A stretch of DNA of 62,410 nt from Dactylosporangium sucinum (lineage in GTDB: Bacteria; Actinomycetota; Actinomycetes; Mycobacteriales; Micromonosporaceae), in NCBI RefSeq assembly GCF_014647515.1, contig NZ_BMPI01000052.1, positions 18,331-80,740 on the forward strand. The letters are read 5' to 3'. A program made the translations under genes and the position numbers. Below the pieces are notes generated by a model. The model searched no databases. It was not told where the DNA came from and was given only the letters and a program-made list of their open reading frames with translations. Position 1 is the first letter of the stretch; each line of letters opens with the position of its first letter. Of the stretch, positions 25,149 through 34,472 are shown piece after piece.

Positions 25149-27371
25149 TCAGAAGACCTTGCGGGCGGGGCCGAGGCGGAGGAACACCGTCTCGCCCGTG
25201 GCGTCCTGGACGCCGTCGTTGTCGGTGATGGCGTACACCTGGCCATCCCCGCCGATGGTGAGGCCCTCGAGCTTCTCCTGGGTCCAGCCGTTGTCCGCGC
25301 GCAGGGCCGGGAGGACGTCGATGGCCAGGTGCTTCTTCAGCACGGGGAGGGTGCCGGCCGCCGGGTCCTTCGACGGTACCGTCACCGTGTACACGCGCTT
25401 GATCTTCGCGTTGGGGCCGTTGAGCTTGTCGCGCTCGATCACCGCGAGGGTGTTGGCGTCGACGGCAACGATCTCGGACAGGCCGATCCAGTCGCCCGGC
25501 GTGGTCGTGGACTCCAGCTGGTAGCCGAACCAGGTCCAGGCCTTGGTCGCCACGTCGTAGCGGCCGATGCGGACGATGCCCTTCGGGTCGGTGCTGAGCT
25601 CGCGCTGCAGCGCCACCCACACGTGCTCGCCGTTGCGGTCGTTGGTGGCGGACACGCCCTCGATGCCCTGCTTGGCGAGGCCGGCGCTGATCTCGGCCGG
25701 CAGGTTCACCGTCTCGACCGTGCGCCCTGAGGCGTCGAGGCGCACCAGCTTGTTGCCGGCGCCGGTGACGCCCTCGACGCCGAGCCAGAAGCCGCCCTGC
25801 GGGCGGGCGGAGATGCCCTCGGCGTCGTAGCCGACCGGGGCGCCGGCCGCGTCCGTCACCGTCAGCTCGGCGGTGATCTCGACCGGGGCCTTGCCGGCGT
25901 CGAGCGTGAGGATGCGGGTGGGCGTGTACGCCGCGTCGGTCACGGAGTACAGCTTCGACCGCTTGCCGGGCACCGCCGACAGCGCGCCGAGCGCGCCCCA
26001 GCCGATGCCGTTCGGGCTGATCACGCTCGGGAAGCCGGGCTTGTCCTTGCCCAGCTCGTAGAGGGTGACGCTGGAGCGGACGTTGACCGAGGCGTCGTCC
26101 TCCTCGCTGGAGATCGCGAGCAGGTCGCGGCCCGGGATGGGCAGCAGGCCCTCGGGCCCGTTCGTCGTCGGCAGGATCTGCTTGAACACCGGCTTCGCCG
26201 GGTTGCTCAGCTCGTACACGGCGACGAAGTTGCTGCGCTCCGAGCCGACGAAGGCGTACCGCGTGCCGTGGAAGGTGGCGATGGCGAGGCCCTCGGGCTC
26301 GGTACCCTTCTTGCCGGCGCGGTCCTCGTTGTGCAGGCCGTAGGTGACGGCGAGCTTCTCGAAGGAGTTGCCGGCGTCCCAGACGACCCGGCCGGTGTAG
26401 GTGTCGAACACCGTCCAGCCGCGCGTGCCGCCCTTCCAGTCGCCCTCGTTGGCGGTCGCGACGTACCGGTCGTCGACCCACGCGATGGAGTCGGGCTCCC
26501 GCGGCACATCGGTGATCTGCCCGGTGAGGTCGATCTTGCCGTCGTTCTTGGTGTCGATGCCCGTGACGGTGGCGGTACCGGCGCTGAACGCCTTCTCGAT
26601 GCGCCCGGTGCGCAGGTCGATGACGACGATGCCGTTGTTCTCCTGCAGGGTCACGACGAGCTTGTCGCGATCATTGATGGCGACGTACTCCGGCTCCGGG
26701 TCCTCCGGCGCCGTGATGCCCTTGAGCTCGCTCGCGGGGAGCGCGACCTTGCGCACGGACCACTTGCCCGGGTTGTCCGACGGCATGTCGACGATCTGGA
26801 CGAACCCGCCCGGCGCCTGCGGAAGGTCGCCGTCGTTGACGTCTTCGTCGCGCTCGTTCTCGATGGCGATGGCGGCGTACCGCTTGTCCTTGCCCTTGCT
26901 CAGCGCGACAGAGTCGGGCTGCCCGCCGAGGTCGAGCGTCCGCACGGACTTCCGGTCCTTGATGCGCACCACGTGCAGCACGCCGGACGGGTTGGTGAAG
27001 CTCTCGCTGGTGTCGACGACGACGAGCGCGTAGTCGCCGCGGACGGTGACGGAGGTAGGCTCGCCGTCGACGCCGAGCGTGCCGAGGCCCTTGGGCTTGC
27101 CCGCCTTGGAGATGTCGAGGAACCCGATACGCTTGGCGAGCGCGTCGGTGTAGATGAGCGTCCGGCCGTCGTCGGTGACGGCAGAGATCTCGGCCGCGGT
27201 GGCGGAGGCGGGGTCCTCGCCGGCGGGCCGGTTCTCGTAGACGGGGTAGGTGGCCTGCCGGTCCCAGTAGGTGGATCGCTGGCTGTGCGCGCCAGCGGCG
27301 CTGCCGGGAATGAGCCCGGCCGAGGTCATCGCCAGTGCCGTGAGCACGACGAGAAACTTACGATGGGACAT
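25149..27371 (-). CDS. Secreted esterase-like phytase-family propeller protein
   Basis: The protein has 740 residues from ATG 27371 (MSHRKFLVVL); GTG 27389 would add six residues. Residues 1-27 are a signal peptide ending near AAGA. The first half (about 60-430) has repeating beta-propeller segments such as VLHVVRIKDRKSVRTLDLGG and NNGIVVIDLRTGRIEKAF. The second half (about 440-740) matches the esterase-like-activity-of-phytase domain, with YDAEGISARPQGGFWLGVEG, NDRNGEHVWVALQ and KLEGLTIGGDGQVYAITDND. Related proteins are exported and often found under phosphate limitation, possibly as calcium-dependent phosphoesterases. Activity is not proven by sequence. Confidence 0.88.
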   Translation of the reverse strand: MSHRKFLVVLTALAMTSAGLIPGSAAGAHSQRSTYWDRQATYPVYENRPAGEDPASATAAEISAVTDDGRTLIYTDALAKRIGFLDISKAGKPKGLGTLGVDGEPTSVTVRGDYALVVVDTSESFTNPSGVLHVVRIKDRKSVRTLDLGGQPDSVALSKGKDKRYAAIAIENERDEDVNDGDLPQAPGGFVQIVDMPSDNPGKWSVRKVALPASELKGITAPEDPEPEYVAINDRDKLVVTLQENNGIVVIDLRTGRIEKAFSAGTATVTGIDTKNDGKIDLTGQITDVPREPDSIAWVDDRYVATANEGDWKGGTRGWTVFDTYTGRVVWDAGNSFEKLAVTYGLHNEDRAGKKGTEPEGLAIATFHGTRYAFVGSERSNFVAVYELSNPAKPVFKQILPTTNGPEGLLPIPGRDLLAISSEEDDASVNVRSSVTLYELGKDKPGFPSVISPNGIGWGALGALSAVPGKRSKLYSVTDAAYTPTRILTLDAGKAPVEITAELTVTDAAGAPVGYDAEGISARPQGGFWLGVEGVTGAGNKLVRLDASGRTVETVNLPAEISAGLAKQGIEGVSATNDRNGEHVWVALQRELSTDPKGIVRIGRYDVATKAWTWFGYQLESTTTPGDWIGLSEIVAVDANTLAVIERDKLNGPNAKIKRVYTVTVPSKDPAAGTLPVLKKHLAIDVLPALRADNGWTQEKLEGLTIGGDGQVYAITDNDGVQDATGETVFLRLGPARKVF

Positions 27372-27450
27372 GCGGAATGACGCTGTCACGCCGCAACGAC
27401 GATATCCGGTCGCCCCGATGAACGTGGGGTAAGTCGATCATGAACCCGCC

Positions 27451-27482
27451 TGGCCCACCCACGTGACGCACGGGGTGGGCCA
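27451..27482. terminator. Hairpin terminator of the metalloprotease gene
   Basis: TGGCCCACCC (27451-27460) pairs exactly with GGGTGGGCCA (27473-27482) across a 12-base loop, 18 bases beyond the stop of the minus-strand protease gene. Confidence 0.8.
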
Positions 27483-27500
27483 GCGCTGGCTTCGATCTGG

Positions 27501-28463
27501 CTACTTCCCGCCGCCAGCGCGGAATGCCACCCAGGCATCACTCATCCGGTCCGCCTGTCCGGCGGTGAACATGTTCATGCAGGAGTCCTGCGAGTAGTCC
27601 ATGAAGTTGTGGATCGGGTCCAGCCCGGGAGCGGTGCACGTGTCCGCGCCGACCGGGCAGTTGAACTGCGGGATGGCCTCCCGCGGGGTGTCCTCGACGA
27701 AGTCGCCGGACGCGGCGCACCCGTGCGCGAAGGTGTGCTCGAGCATCAGCCAGTGCCCGACCTCGTGGGTCAGGGTGTCGCCCTCGGCGTACTTGCCGGC
27801 CGTCCCGCCGGGCATCGACTCGTCGAGCATGACCACGCCGTCGATGTAGTCGCGGCCGTTGTTGTAGCCCTTCGGGAAGTATGCCCAGCCGAGCAGCCCG
27901 CCGCCGATGTTGCCCGCGTACACGTTGAGGGTGCGGGCGTCGCCGGTGTACAGCGCCCGCTTCATGTCCCGCTCGTTCTTGCCCGGCACGACGGTGTACC
28001 AGTCGCTGTTCACCGTCCAGGTCGTGCTGGTGAGCGAGAACCGGAACGGCGTGTCGGACGCGTCCGGAGCCGTACGACCCGCGTACGAATCGTTGAGCAC
28101 CGCGATCTGCGCCGCGATCAGCGTGTTCCACCGGTCCTTCTCGGCCGCGCTGAACGGGTGGTCGGAGATCATGTGAAAGACCGTGGGCACGGTGACGCTG
28201 CCGTTGGGCAGCCGCGGCGAATCCTTGATCACGCCGTAGGCGTTCGCTTCGTTCTTCGAGTACAGCTCCGGCTCCTGGGCGGTGGCGCCCTGCCTCATCC
28301 GCGCCGCGCTGGTCCCGCCGGCACCCGGGTCACACGCCGCGGCGCCGGCGGAGGCCTGCGCGGCACCCGCCGTGCCGGCCACGCTGGAGCCTCCACCCCC
28401 GGCCACGAAAGCCGCCACGGCAGCGGTCATGACCGCCATCCGTAGCGTTGATTTCTTGCGCAT
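27501..28463 (-). CDS. Secreted zinc metalloprotease, M43 (pappalysin/cytophagalysin)-like
   Basis: The protein has 320 residues. Signal peptide 1-38 (MRKKSTLRMAVMTAAVAAFV and onward), a short propeptide, and a catalytic domain from about 85. The zinc site is LTHEVGHWLMLEHTF near residues 231-245: three zinc histidines and the catalytic Glu are kept, but the family glycine of HExxHxxGxxH is Met here. The Met-turn region NFMDYSQDSCMNMFTAGQADRM follows at about 285-306, as in M43 enzymes. Several cysteines (in HGCAASG, FNCPVG, DTCTAPG, DSCMN) fit family disulfides. It is probably an extracellular protease; the altered glycine may change the turn but need not abolish activity. Confidence 0.93.
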   Translation of the reverse strand: MRKKSTLRMAVMTAAVAAFVAGGGGSSVAGTAGAAQASAGAAACDPGAGGTSAARMRQGATAQEPELYSKNEANAYGVIKDSPRLPNGSVTVPTVFHMISDHPFSAAEKDRWNTLIAAQIAVLNDSYAGRTAPDASDTPFRFSLTSTTWTVNSDWYTVVPGKNERDMKRALYTGDARTLNVYAGNIGGGLLGWAYFPKGYNNGRDYIDGVVMLDESMPGGTAGKYAEGDTLTHEVGHWLMLEHTFAHGCAASGDFVEDTPREAIPQFNCPVGADTCTAPGLDPIHNFMDYSQDSCMNMFTAGQADRMSDAWVAFRAGGGK

Positions 28464-28572
28464 CGTTCACCTTCCACAGATCGATGTACCGGGGCGGGAT
28501 CGACCATCGACTGGGGTGTCATGGATCACCGCCTTCCGGCATGAGAACACGCTGCAGTGGTGACGAGAAGGC

Positions 28573-28602
28573 TTGAGTGCGCCCGCCAGGGGTGGTTATA
28601 GG
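28573..28602 (+). promoter_or_regulatory. Candidate housekeeping-sigma promoter for the penicillin-binding protein gene
   Basis: TTGAGT (28573-28578) and TATAGG (28597-28602) are separated by 18 bases, close to the SigA/HrdB consensus. Transcription would start near 28609, which places any upstream start codon outside the mRNA and supports a later start for the PBP gene. Confidence 0.5.
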
Positions 28603-28695
28603 GTCAGCCGTCGACTGCCCGGGAGGGGTGTAACGCAGCGACCGACGTGGACGCTCCTTCTGATGGCAAATCATGTCCGAACAAGGTGGGAGTCT

Positions 28696-31176
28696 GTGGT
28701 AGTGAGGGGGCCGCGCAGCTCGTCTTCGCCCAGCATCAGCCGGTGGTGGACCCGAATGCGAGCGGTGGGCCGGGTGCGCGCGGTGGGCCGTCGCGACAAC
28801 CCACCAGGGCGGCATCGGCGCCCCGCCGACGGGGTGAGCGGCATCATCGACCGCTTGACCGGCCGCTCCAGCCGCGGTGACGCCGGCCCCGGTCCCAGCT
28901 TCGGCGACGCGGCGGTCGACAGCGGCGAGATCGGGTCGGAGCAATCGACCGGGGTGCAGGCGAGCGGGCGACCGAAGCGGTGGCGCCGGCGCAACGTCAT
29001 CATCGCCTCCACCGCCGCCGTGTTGATGCTGATGGGCATCGGACTGGTGGCCGGCACCTACTACTTCGACTCGGTCGACCTGCCGCCGGACCTCCAGATG
29101 TACGAGTCGACGACGATCTTCTACGCCGACCGCCAGACCCCGATGGCGAGGATCGGCGAGGAGAACCGGACCGTGGTCACCCTCGACAAGGTTCCCAAAC
29201 ACGTGCAGCAGGCGGTCGTGGCCACCGAGGACATGACCTTCTACACCAATGACGGCGTCGACTACACCAGCATCGCCCGTGCCGCGTGGAACAACTTCAC
29301 CGGCGGTGAGCGGCAGGGCGCCTCGACGATCAGCCAGCAGTACGCCCGCAAACTTGCCGATCTCAAGGGCATCTCGTATGCGCGGAAGGTGCGCGAGGCG
29401 GTGATCGCGACCAAACTGAACGAGAAATACGACAAGGACAAGATCCTTGAGCTGTACCTGAACGCGGTCTATTTCGGCCGGCATGCATACGGTATCGAGG
29501 CGGCTGCGCAGGCGTACTTCGGCAAGCCGGTCAACAGCCTGACGGTCGCCGAGGGAATGGTGCTCGCCGGCCTGATCAAGGATCCGGAAGGCTCCGACCC
29601 GAAGAAGGGCAGCCCGTACGACCCGACGCGGAACCCCGACTCGGCCAAGGAGCGGTTCCACAACTACATCAAGCCCAACATGGTCCAACTCGGCTACCTG
29701 ACCCAGCAGGCGGCCGACGAACTCAAGTACCCGGACAACGTGATCAAGGTCGACCCGGTGGTGGACTCTCGGCTGCGTGCCCAGTGGGGCCTGGACAAGC
29801 CCGAGGGGCTGATCGTCCACCACGTGATGGACGAGCTTTCCAAGATCAACGGGCCGGACGGGCGGCCCAGGTTCTCGACCGACGAGATCCGCAACGGTGG
29901 CCTGCAGATCTACACCACGGTGGCCAAGCCGATGCAGGACGCCGCGCTGAAGTACGCCAGCGGTGCCACGGCCGACTCACCGCTGTTCGGCCAGCCGCCG
30001 AATCTTCAGGGCGCGTTGGTGGCCGTCGAGCCGGGCACCGGCCGGGTCCGTGCCTACTACGGCGGATCGCAGGGCGATGGGAGCGACTACGCCGGCTGGT
30101 ACGCCGACCCGGTGCTGTCGGACGGCAAGCCGGTCGAGTTCGGCGCGCACCCGCCCGCGTCCTCGTTCAAGGTCTACACGCTCGCCGCGGGACTCATCAA
30201 CGGGTACTCCATCGATTCCCACTGGGACAGCACGAGCCCGAAGGACTTCCCGCGCAGCCACCGGATCACCGGCCAGAAGCCGGGCCCGGTGAAGAACAAC
30301 GACGGCGGCTCGGCCGATTGCGAGACGTGGTGCACGCTGGTGGAGGCGACCGAGAAGTCGCTCAATACGCCGTACTTCGCGTTGGCGGAGGAGGTCGGCT
30401 GGCCCAAGGTGCTCGAGGTGGCCCGCGCGGCGGGGATTCGCTCCATGTGGCATCCGGAAAAGGGCCGGCTGGACCTGGCCACCAAGAACCCGTCGGAGTT
30501 CGGGTTCAGCACCGAACTCGGCATCGGGCAGTTCCCGGTGACCGTGCTCGACCACGCCAACGGCATGGCGACGTTCGCCGCTCGGGGCAAGGCGGCATCG
30601 GTCCACTTCGTGCAGGAGGTACACAAGAAGGGCCAACGCGTCTACGGGGAGACCATCAACCCCAAGCAGATCCCAGGGTTCACCGACGCGATGGCCGACA
30701 ACGTCACGTACGCATTGAGCAAGGTCGCCGCGGCGACCGCCTCCGACATGAACGGCCGACCGGCGGCCGGCAAGACCGGCACCTGGCAGTTGCGTGACAC
30801 CTCCGACAATGCGCACACCTGGATGGTCGGCTTCACACCACCCGGCCGGGACAAGACCAAGACACCCGGACTGGCCGCTGCCGTATGGATCGGCAACAAG
30901 AACGATGAACAGAAGCTGGTCAACAACAACGGCCAACGCCTCTTCGGCGCGACCATGGCGGCGCCGGTCTGGCGCAAGTTCATGAACGCGGCCCTGAACA
31001 AGACGGAAAAGGTCCAGCTGCCGTCCCAGCCGAGACCGGGCGGAGACCTCGAAGGCAACGGCATCCCGCCGGCGAGACCGGGCAAGGACCACGGCAAGGA
31101 CGGCGATCAGGGCAACACCAAGCCGTGCAAGCGGCCCGGACCGCGCTGCCAGTCACCTGCGCCGGGCACCCGGTAA
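28696..31176 (+). CDS. Bifunctional penicillin-binding protein (GT51 transglycosylase + transpeptidase)
   Basis: The start is uncertain: GTG 28696 (826 residues) follows a GGTGGGAG stretch; ATG 28666, ATG 28756 and GTG 28834 are alternatives. There is a cytoplasmic N-terminus, one membrane segment (RRNVIIASTAAVLMLMGIGL), then the GT51 domain with catalytic Glu in VVATEDMTFYTNDGVDYTSI and motif RQGASTISQQYARKL. The transpeptidase domain has SSFK (catalytic Ser about 489), SLN in EKSLNTPYF and GKTGT. The tail is Pro/Gly/Lys-rich, as in PonA-like enzymes. It polymerises and cross-links peptidoglycan at the membrane. All active-site motifs are intact. Confidence 0.95.
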   Translation: MVVRGPRSSSSPSISRWWTRMRAVGRVRAVGRRDNPPGRHRRPADGVSGIIDRLTGRSSRGDAGPGPSFGDAAVDSGEIGSEQSTGVQASGRPKRWRRRNVIIASTAAVLMLMGIGLVAGTYYFDSVDLPPDLQMYESTTIFYADRQTPMARIGEENRTVVTLDKVPKHVQQAVVATEDMTFYTNDGVDYTSIARAAWNNFTGGERQGASTISQQYARKLADLKGISYARKVREAVIATKLNEKYDKDKILELYLNAVYFGRHAYGIEAAAQAYFGKPVNSLTVAEGMVLAGLIKDPEGSDPKKGSPYDPTRNPDSAKERFHNYIKPNMVQLGYLTQQAADELKYPDNVIKVDPVVDSRLRAQWGLDKPEGLIVHHVMDELSKINGPDGRPRFSTDEIRNGGLQIYTTVAKPMQDAALKYASGATADSPLFGQPPNLQGALVAVEPGTGRVRAYYGGSQGDGSDYAGWYADPVLSDGKPVEFGAHPPASSFKVYTLAAGLINGYSIDSHWDSTSPKDFPRSHRITGQKPGPVKNNDGGSADCETWCTLVEATEKSLNTPYFALAEEVGWPKVLEVARAAGIRSMWHPEKGRLDLATKNPSEFGFSTELGIGQFPVTVLDHANGMATFAARGKAASVHFVQEVHKKGQRVYGETINPKQIPGFTDAMADNVTYALSKVAAATASDMNGRPAAGKTGTWQLRDTSDNAHTWMVGFTPPGRDKTKTPGLAAAVWIGNKNDEQKLVNNNGQRLFGATMAAPVWRKFMNAALNKTEKVQLPSQPRPGGDLEGNGIPPARPGKDHGKDGDQGNTKPCKRPGPRCQSPAPGTR

Positions 31177-31204
31177 CCACGGTGGGTGGCATTGCCGTGC
31201 GGGG

Positions 31205-31891
31205 TTATCGACGCAGCCGCAGCACGTTCATCTGGGTCAGTTGGGCGTCGGCGAAGGCGTCCACGAGCGGCAACTGGTAGGTGGCGACGGTCTGCATGCG
31301 AGCGCGGGGCAGATGCTCCCGGCCGGGGTCGCCGACAAGCACCTGGGCGCCGCGCGCCGCAACGCGTTCCAGGAAGGCCAGAACGCGCGGAGCCATGGTC
31401 CCGGTGTAGAAGATGTCACCAGCCAGGACCGTTTCGGCGTCACCGCCGTCCCCGTCGAGCAGGTCCGCGAGACATTCGGCGACGCGCACACCGTTGGCTT
31501 CCGCATTGAGGGTGATCGCGGCGACCGCGTACGGGTCCACGTCATTCGCGGTCACCGCGGCCGCGCCGGCCTTTCCTGCCGCGATGGCGATCAACCCCGA
31601 ACCGGCGGCCAGATCCAGGACCCGCCGGCCGGCCACTGTCGCCGGATGGTCCAGGACATATCGGGCGATCGCCTTGCCTCCGGCCCACGCGGAGGACCAG
31701 AACGGAGGCGGTAGCTTCGCGCCGGCCCGCGCTTCCATCCTGGCCCACCACACGATGGCGTCCTCGGCCAGATACAGCTGGACTTCGGGCACAAGGGGCA
31801 CCTCGACAAGGCGGAGCCGGTCCAGGCCGACGCCCGGCGTCGTCACCTCATGGCGTAGCTCGGCCAACGCCTGCCCGACCCGACTCATCAT
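31205..31891 (-). CDS. Class I SAM-dependent methyltransferase, ETFB-lysine-methyltransferase/NNT1-like
   Basis: The protein has 228 residues. The SAM motif is VLDLAAGSGLIAIAAGKAGAA (about 91-111), with VTANDVDPYAV binding the ribose and LAGDIFYTG as the post-I motif. The segment VGDPGREHLPRARM near 185 is typical of the ETFB lysine methyltransferase (METTL20-like) group. Enzymes of this group methylate lysines on electron-transfer flavoprotein or ribosomal proteins, but bacterial substrates are mostly untested. It converges on the PBP gene with 28 bases between stops. Confidence 0.85.
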   Translation of the reverse strand: MMSRVGQALAELRHEVTTPGVGLDRLRLVEVPLVPEVQLYLAEDAIVWWARMEARAGAKLPPPFWSSAWAGGKAIARYVLDHPATVAGRRVLDLAAGSGLIAIAAGKAGAAAVTANDVDPYAVAAITLNAEANGVRVAECLADLLDGDGGDAETVLAGDIFYTGTMAPRVLAFLERVAARGAQVLVGDPGREHLPRARMQTVATYQLPLVDAFADAQLTQMNVLRLRR

Positions 31892-32044
31892 TGATCAAGC
31901 ATGACGGATGAGCGGGCCGGATCCCGGTCATCTGCCCATTGTTGACCGGCCATGTCACCCGGTGGCCGCCCTCCGGGTTTCTGTCGTCGCCGATTGGGTA
32001 CGCCCACCGGCACCAACGTTGGGTTCGGTGTTCAGGAGGAACGC

Positions 32045-32248
32045 GTGGCAAGCGGTACCGTGAAATGGTTCAACTCGGAAAAGGGCTTCGGCTTCATCGA
32101 GCAGGACAACGGAGGACCCGACGTCTTCGTGCACTACTCGGCCATCGCGAGCAGTGGCTACCGTGAGCTCAACGAGGGTCAGAAGGTCGAGTTCGACGTG
32201 ACGCAGGGCCAGAAGGGCCCCCAAGCGGAGAACGTTCGAGCCGTTTGA
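32045..32248 (+). CDS. Cold shock protein, CspA family
   Basis: The protein has 67 residues, a single cold-shock OB domain. RNP1 is KGFGFI and RNP2 DVFVHYSAI, with the N-terminal SGTVKWFNSEKGFGFI hallmark. GTG 32045 is the start, with GGAGGA seven bases upstream (32036-32041). It binds single-stranded RNA/DNA and melts mRNA structure. The long untranslated stretch to the left (31892-32044) is consistent with a regulated 5' leader, though no specific element was identified. Confidence 0.97.
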   Translation: MASGTVKWFNSEKGFGFIEQDNGGPDVFVHYSAIASSGYRELNEGQKVEFDVTQGQKGPQAENVRAV

Positions 32249-32302
32249 CCACTCGGCAAGCGCCAGGCAGCAGGCCGGAGGACACCAGGCGTTCGGCTGT
32301 CG

Positions 32303-32318
32303 TGACGTACCGTGACGT
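32303..32318. promoter_or_regulatory. TGACGT direct repeat with 10-bp period upstream of the kinase gene
   Basis: TGACGT occurs at 32303-32308 and 32313-32318, separated by exactly one helical turn, 25 bases before the kinase start. This spacing suits a regulator binding as a direct-repeat dimer. The identity of the regulator is unknown. Confidence 0.3.
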
Positions 32319-32342
32319 TCCCGCGAGTCGACTTGGGCGGTT

Positions 32343-33920
32343 GTGTCATCGTTGAGCACGATGGTAGGGCGTGTGTTGAACGGCCGGTACGAGCTGCGAT
32401 CGGTCATCGGCCGGGGCGGCATGGCCGAGGTGTGGCTGGCCGTCGACGGGCGGCTGGGCCGACGCGTGGCCGTGAAGATGCTGCACGACGACGGCGGCGC
32501 CGATCCGTCACTGCCGGAACGGTTCGAACGCGAGGCGCACACCGCTGCGCAGCTGTCGCACCCGAGCATCGTGGCCGTGTACGACGTGGGGGTCGATGAC
32601 CGTACGCCGTACCTCGTCATGGAACTGGTCGAGGGGCACAGCCTCGCCGACGAGCTGGCCGCGGGGCCGCTCGATCCGCGGCGTGCGGTGCGCATCGCCG
32701 AGCAGGTGTGTGACGCCCTCGCGGCCGCGCACGACGCCGGGGTCGTACACCGGGACGTGAAGCCGGCCAACATCCTCATCAACGGCGAGGGCCGGGTGAA
32801 GGTCTGCGACTTCGGCATCGCCCGCATCACCGATCGGGCGCAGACCGCGCTGACCGCCCCCGCCACCGTCATCGGCACCAGCTCGTACATGGCGCCGGAA
32901 CAGGTCCGCGGCGAGCCCGTCGACGCCCGGACCGACCTGTACGCGCTGGGCTGCGTGCTGTACGCGATGCTCACCGGCCGCCCGCCGTTCACCGCCGACT
33001 CGCCGGTGCAGGTCGCCTGGCAGCAGGTCCACCAGGCACCGGTACCGGTGGCGGTCCGGCGGCCCGGCCTGCCGCCGCATCTCGGCGGGCTGGTCGGCGC
33101 GCTGCTGGCCAAGCGCGCGGCGGACCGGCCGGCGAGCGCGGTGCAGGTCCGCGCGGCTCTGGCCGGCGGGGCCGCGGCTGTGTCCGCACACCCCGCCGGA
33201 ACGGCCGCATTCCCGCGTGGTGTCGGACCGGCCACGCTCGGGGGCAAGGCGCCGATCCGCGGCCGCGCCGCGGTGCGGCCGGCAACGCGGGTCCTGCCCG
33301 TGCCCGGCGAGCCGCCCGCGCCGGCCGCCCGGCGACGGGGCCGCTCGGCCGGGATCGCGTTGGCGGCGCTCGGCACGACCGCCGTCGCCGTCGTGTTTGC
33401 GCTCGGGGCCCTCCCGGGCCGGTCCGACCACCCAGCCGCGGCGCCCACCCCCTCGGACACCACCCGGTCCCTGCCGTCCGAGGACATCGCGAGCGCGGCA
33501 CCGAGCGACACACCGACCGACCCGGCGAGCCCGGCGCCGACCGAGGTGCCGAGCGAGCCGACGAGCGAGCCGACAAGCGACCCGACGAGCGACCCGGCGA
33601 TCGACCCGACCGAGGCGGCACTGGCCGCGGCTCGCGCCGCCGTGCAGGAGCAGGCCGGGGCCGGCAGCCTGGGCAACGGTGCCGCGCGCGAGCTGAACCG
33701 CCGGCTCGACGACATCGCCCGCGACCTCGATCGCGGCGACGACGCCGGCGCCGCATCCGGACTGGCGAGCCTGCTCGACCGGCTCGACCAGCTGTACCAG
33801 GACGGCACACTCACCGGCACCGGGTACATGGCGGTGCTCACCCAGGTCGACAAGCTCGGGCAGAGCCTGCCGACCCCGGCGGCCACAGCGGGCGGGACTG
33901 ACCCGACTCCCCAGACATGA
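32343..33920 (+). CDS. Transmembrane Ser/Thr protein kinase (PknB-like)
   Basis: The protein has 525 residues. The kinase domain (about 14-270) shows the Gly loop IGRGGMAEVWLA, catalytic Lys in VAVKML, the loop VVHRDVKPANILI, CDFGIARI with the metal Asp, and APEQVRG. A disordered juxtamembrane part follows, then one membrane segment (about 339-360, IALAALGTTAVAVVFALGAL). The extracytoplasmic part has a Pro/Ser/Thr/Glu-rich repeat and a helical end (about 425-500). It lacks PASTA repeats, so it is not a peptidoglycan-sensing PknB. GTG 32343 is used; ATG 32361 is an alternative. Confidence 0.93.
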   Translation: MSSLSTMVGRVLNGRYELRSVIGRGGMAEVWLAVDGRLGRRVAVKMLHDDGGADPSLPERFEREAHTAAQLSHPSIVAVYDVGVDDRTPYLVMELVEGHSLADELAAGPLDPRRAVRIAEQVCDALAAAHDAGVVHRDVKPANILINGEGRVKVCDFGIARITDRAQTALTAPATVIGTSSYMAPEQVRGEPVDARTDLYALGCVLYAMLTGRPPFTADSPVQVAWQQVHQAPVPVAVRRPGLPPHLGGLVGALLAKRAADRPASAVQVRAALAGGAAAVSAHPAGTAAFPRGVGPATLGGKAPIRGRAAVRPATRVLPVPGEPPAPAARRRGRSAGIALAALGTTAVAVVFALGALPGRSDHPAAAPTPSDTTRSLPSEDIASAAPSDTPTDPASPAPTEVPSEPTSEPTSDPTSDPAIDPTEAALAAARAAVQEQAGAGSLGNGAARELNRRLDDIARDLDRGDDAGAASGLASLLDRLDQLYQDGTLTGTGYMAVLTQVDKLGQSLPTPAATAGGTDPTPQT

Positions 33921-33972
33921 GGCGTACGGCGGGCCGCCGGGCGGCGGGCCCGGCGGCCCTGTCGATGAGGGC

Positions 33973-34421
33973 TCAGCCTCGCCGATAGCGGCCGGTCAGG
34001 CGGCCCGAGGCCAACACCTTCCCCGCCGTCGCCCGACGCAGGTCGGCAGCGGATGCTCCCTCGGCAAGGCCGAGCGGTTCGGACAGGGCCAGCACCTCGA
34101 AGACGTACCGATGTGACCGGCCACGGGGCGGGCTCGGCCCCCCGTACGCCCGCCTGCCGAAGTCGTTCCTGCCCTGCACGGCGCCCGTCGGCGCCTCACC
34201 TTCACCCAGGCCCGACAGGTCAGGTTCGATACCCCACATGACCCAGTGCGTGAAGGTGCCGGTGGGGGCGTCGGGGTCCTCGACGAGCACGGCCAGCTCA
34301 GCGGTCTGCTCGGGCAGTCCGGTGAAGTTGAGCGGCGGTGACACGTCGATGCCGTCGCACGTGAAGCGCCGGGGAATCTCGTCGCCCTCGTTGACACCGG
34401 GCTGGACACAGCAATCGTCAC
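33973..34421 (-). pseudogene. YbhB/YbcL PEBP-family gene interrupted by a one-base deletion
   Basis: From GTG 34421 (GGAGG five bases upstream) the frame reads VTIAVSSPV, the normal start of this family, and then drifts. Shifting by one base at about 34390-34397 restores NEGDEIPRRFTCDGIDVSPP and the rest of the domain to a stop at 33973. Adding one T to the sequence GTGTCAAC (making GTGTTCAAC) would give a complete protein of about 149 residues, VSSPVFNEGDEIPRRF. The rest (LAVLVEDPDAPTGTFTHWVM, then DFGRRAYGGPSPPRG) is well conserved. It is either a recent inactivation or a sequencing error. The family binds lipids/nucleotides, with kinase-inhibitor relatives in eukaryotes; it happens to lie next to a protein kinase here. 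Confidence 0.85.
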
Positions 34422-34472
34422 CAGTGCCTCCGGTTACTCGGATCGAGCCCTCCCGGGCGGGTTCATGGGGGG

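Noticed and set aside
33500..33610. Tandem repeat at the kinase extracytoplasmic region as a possible CRISPR or VNTR
   Set aside because: It encodes a Pro/Ser/Thr/Glu linker (EPTSEPTSDPTSDP) in frame; simple coding repeat with no spacer structure.
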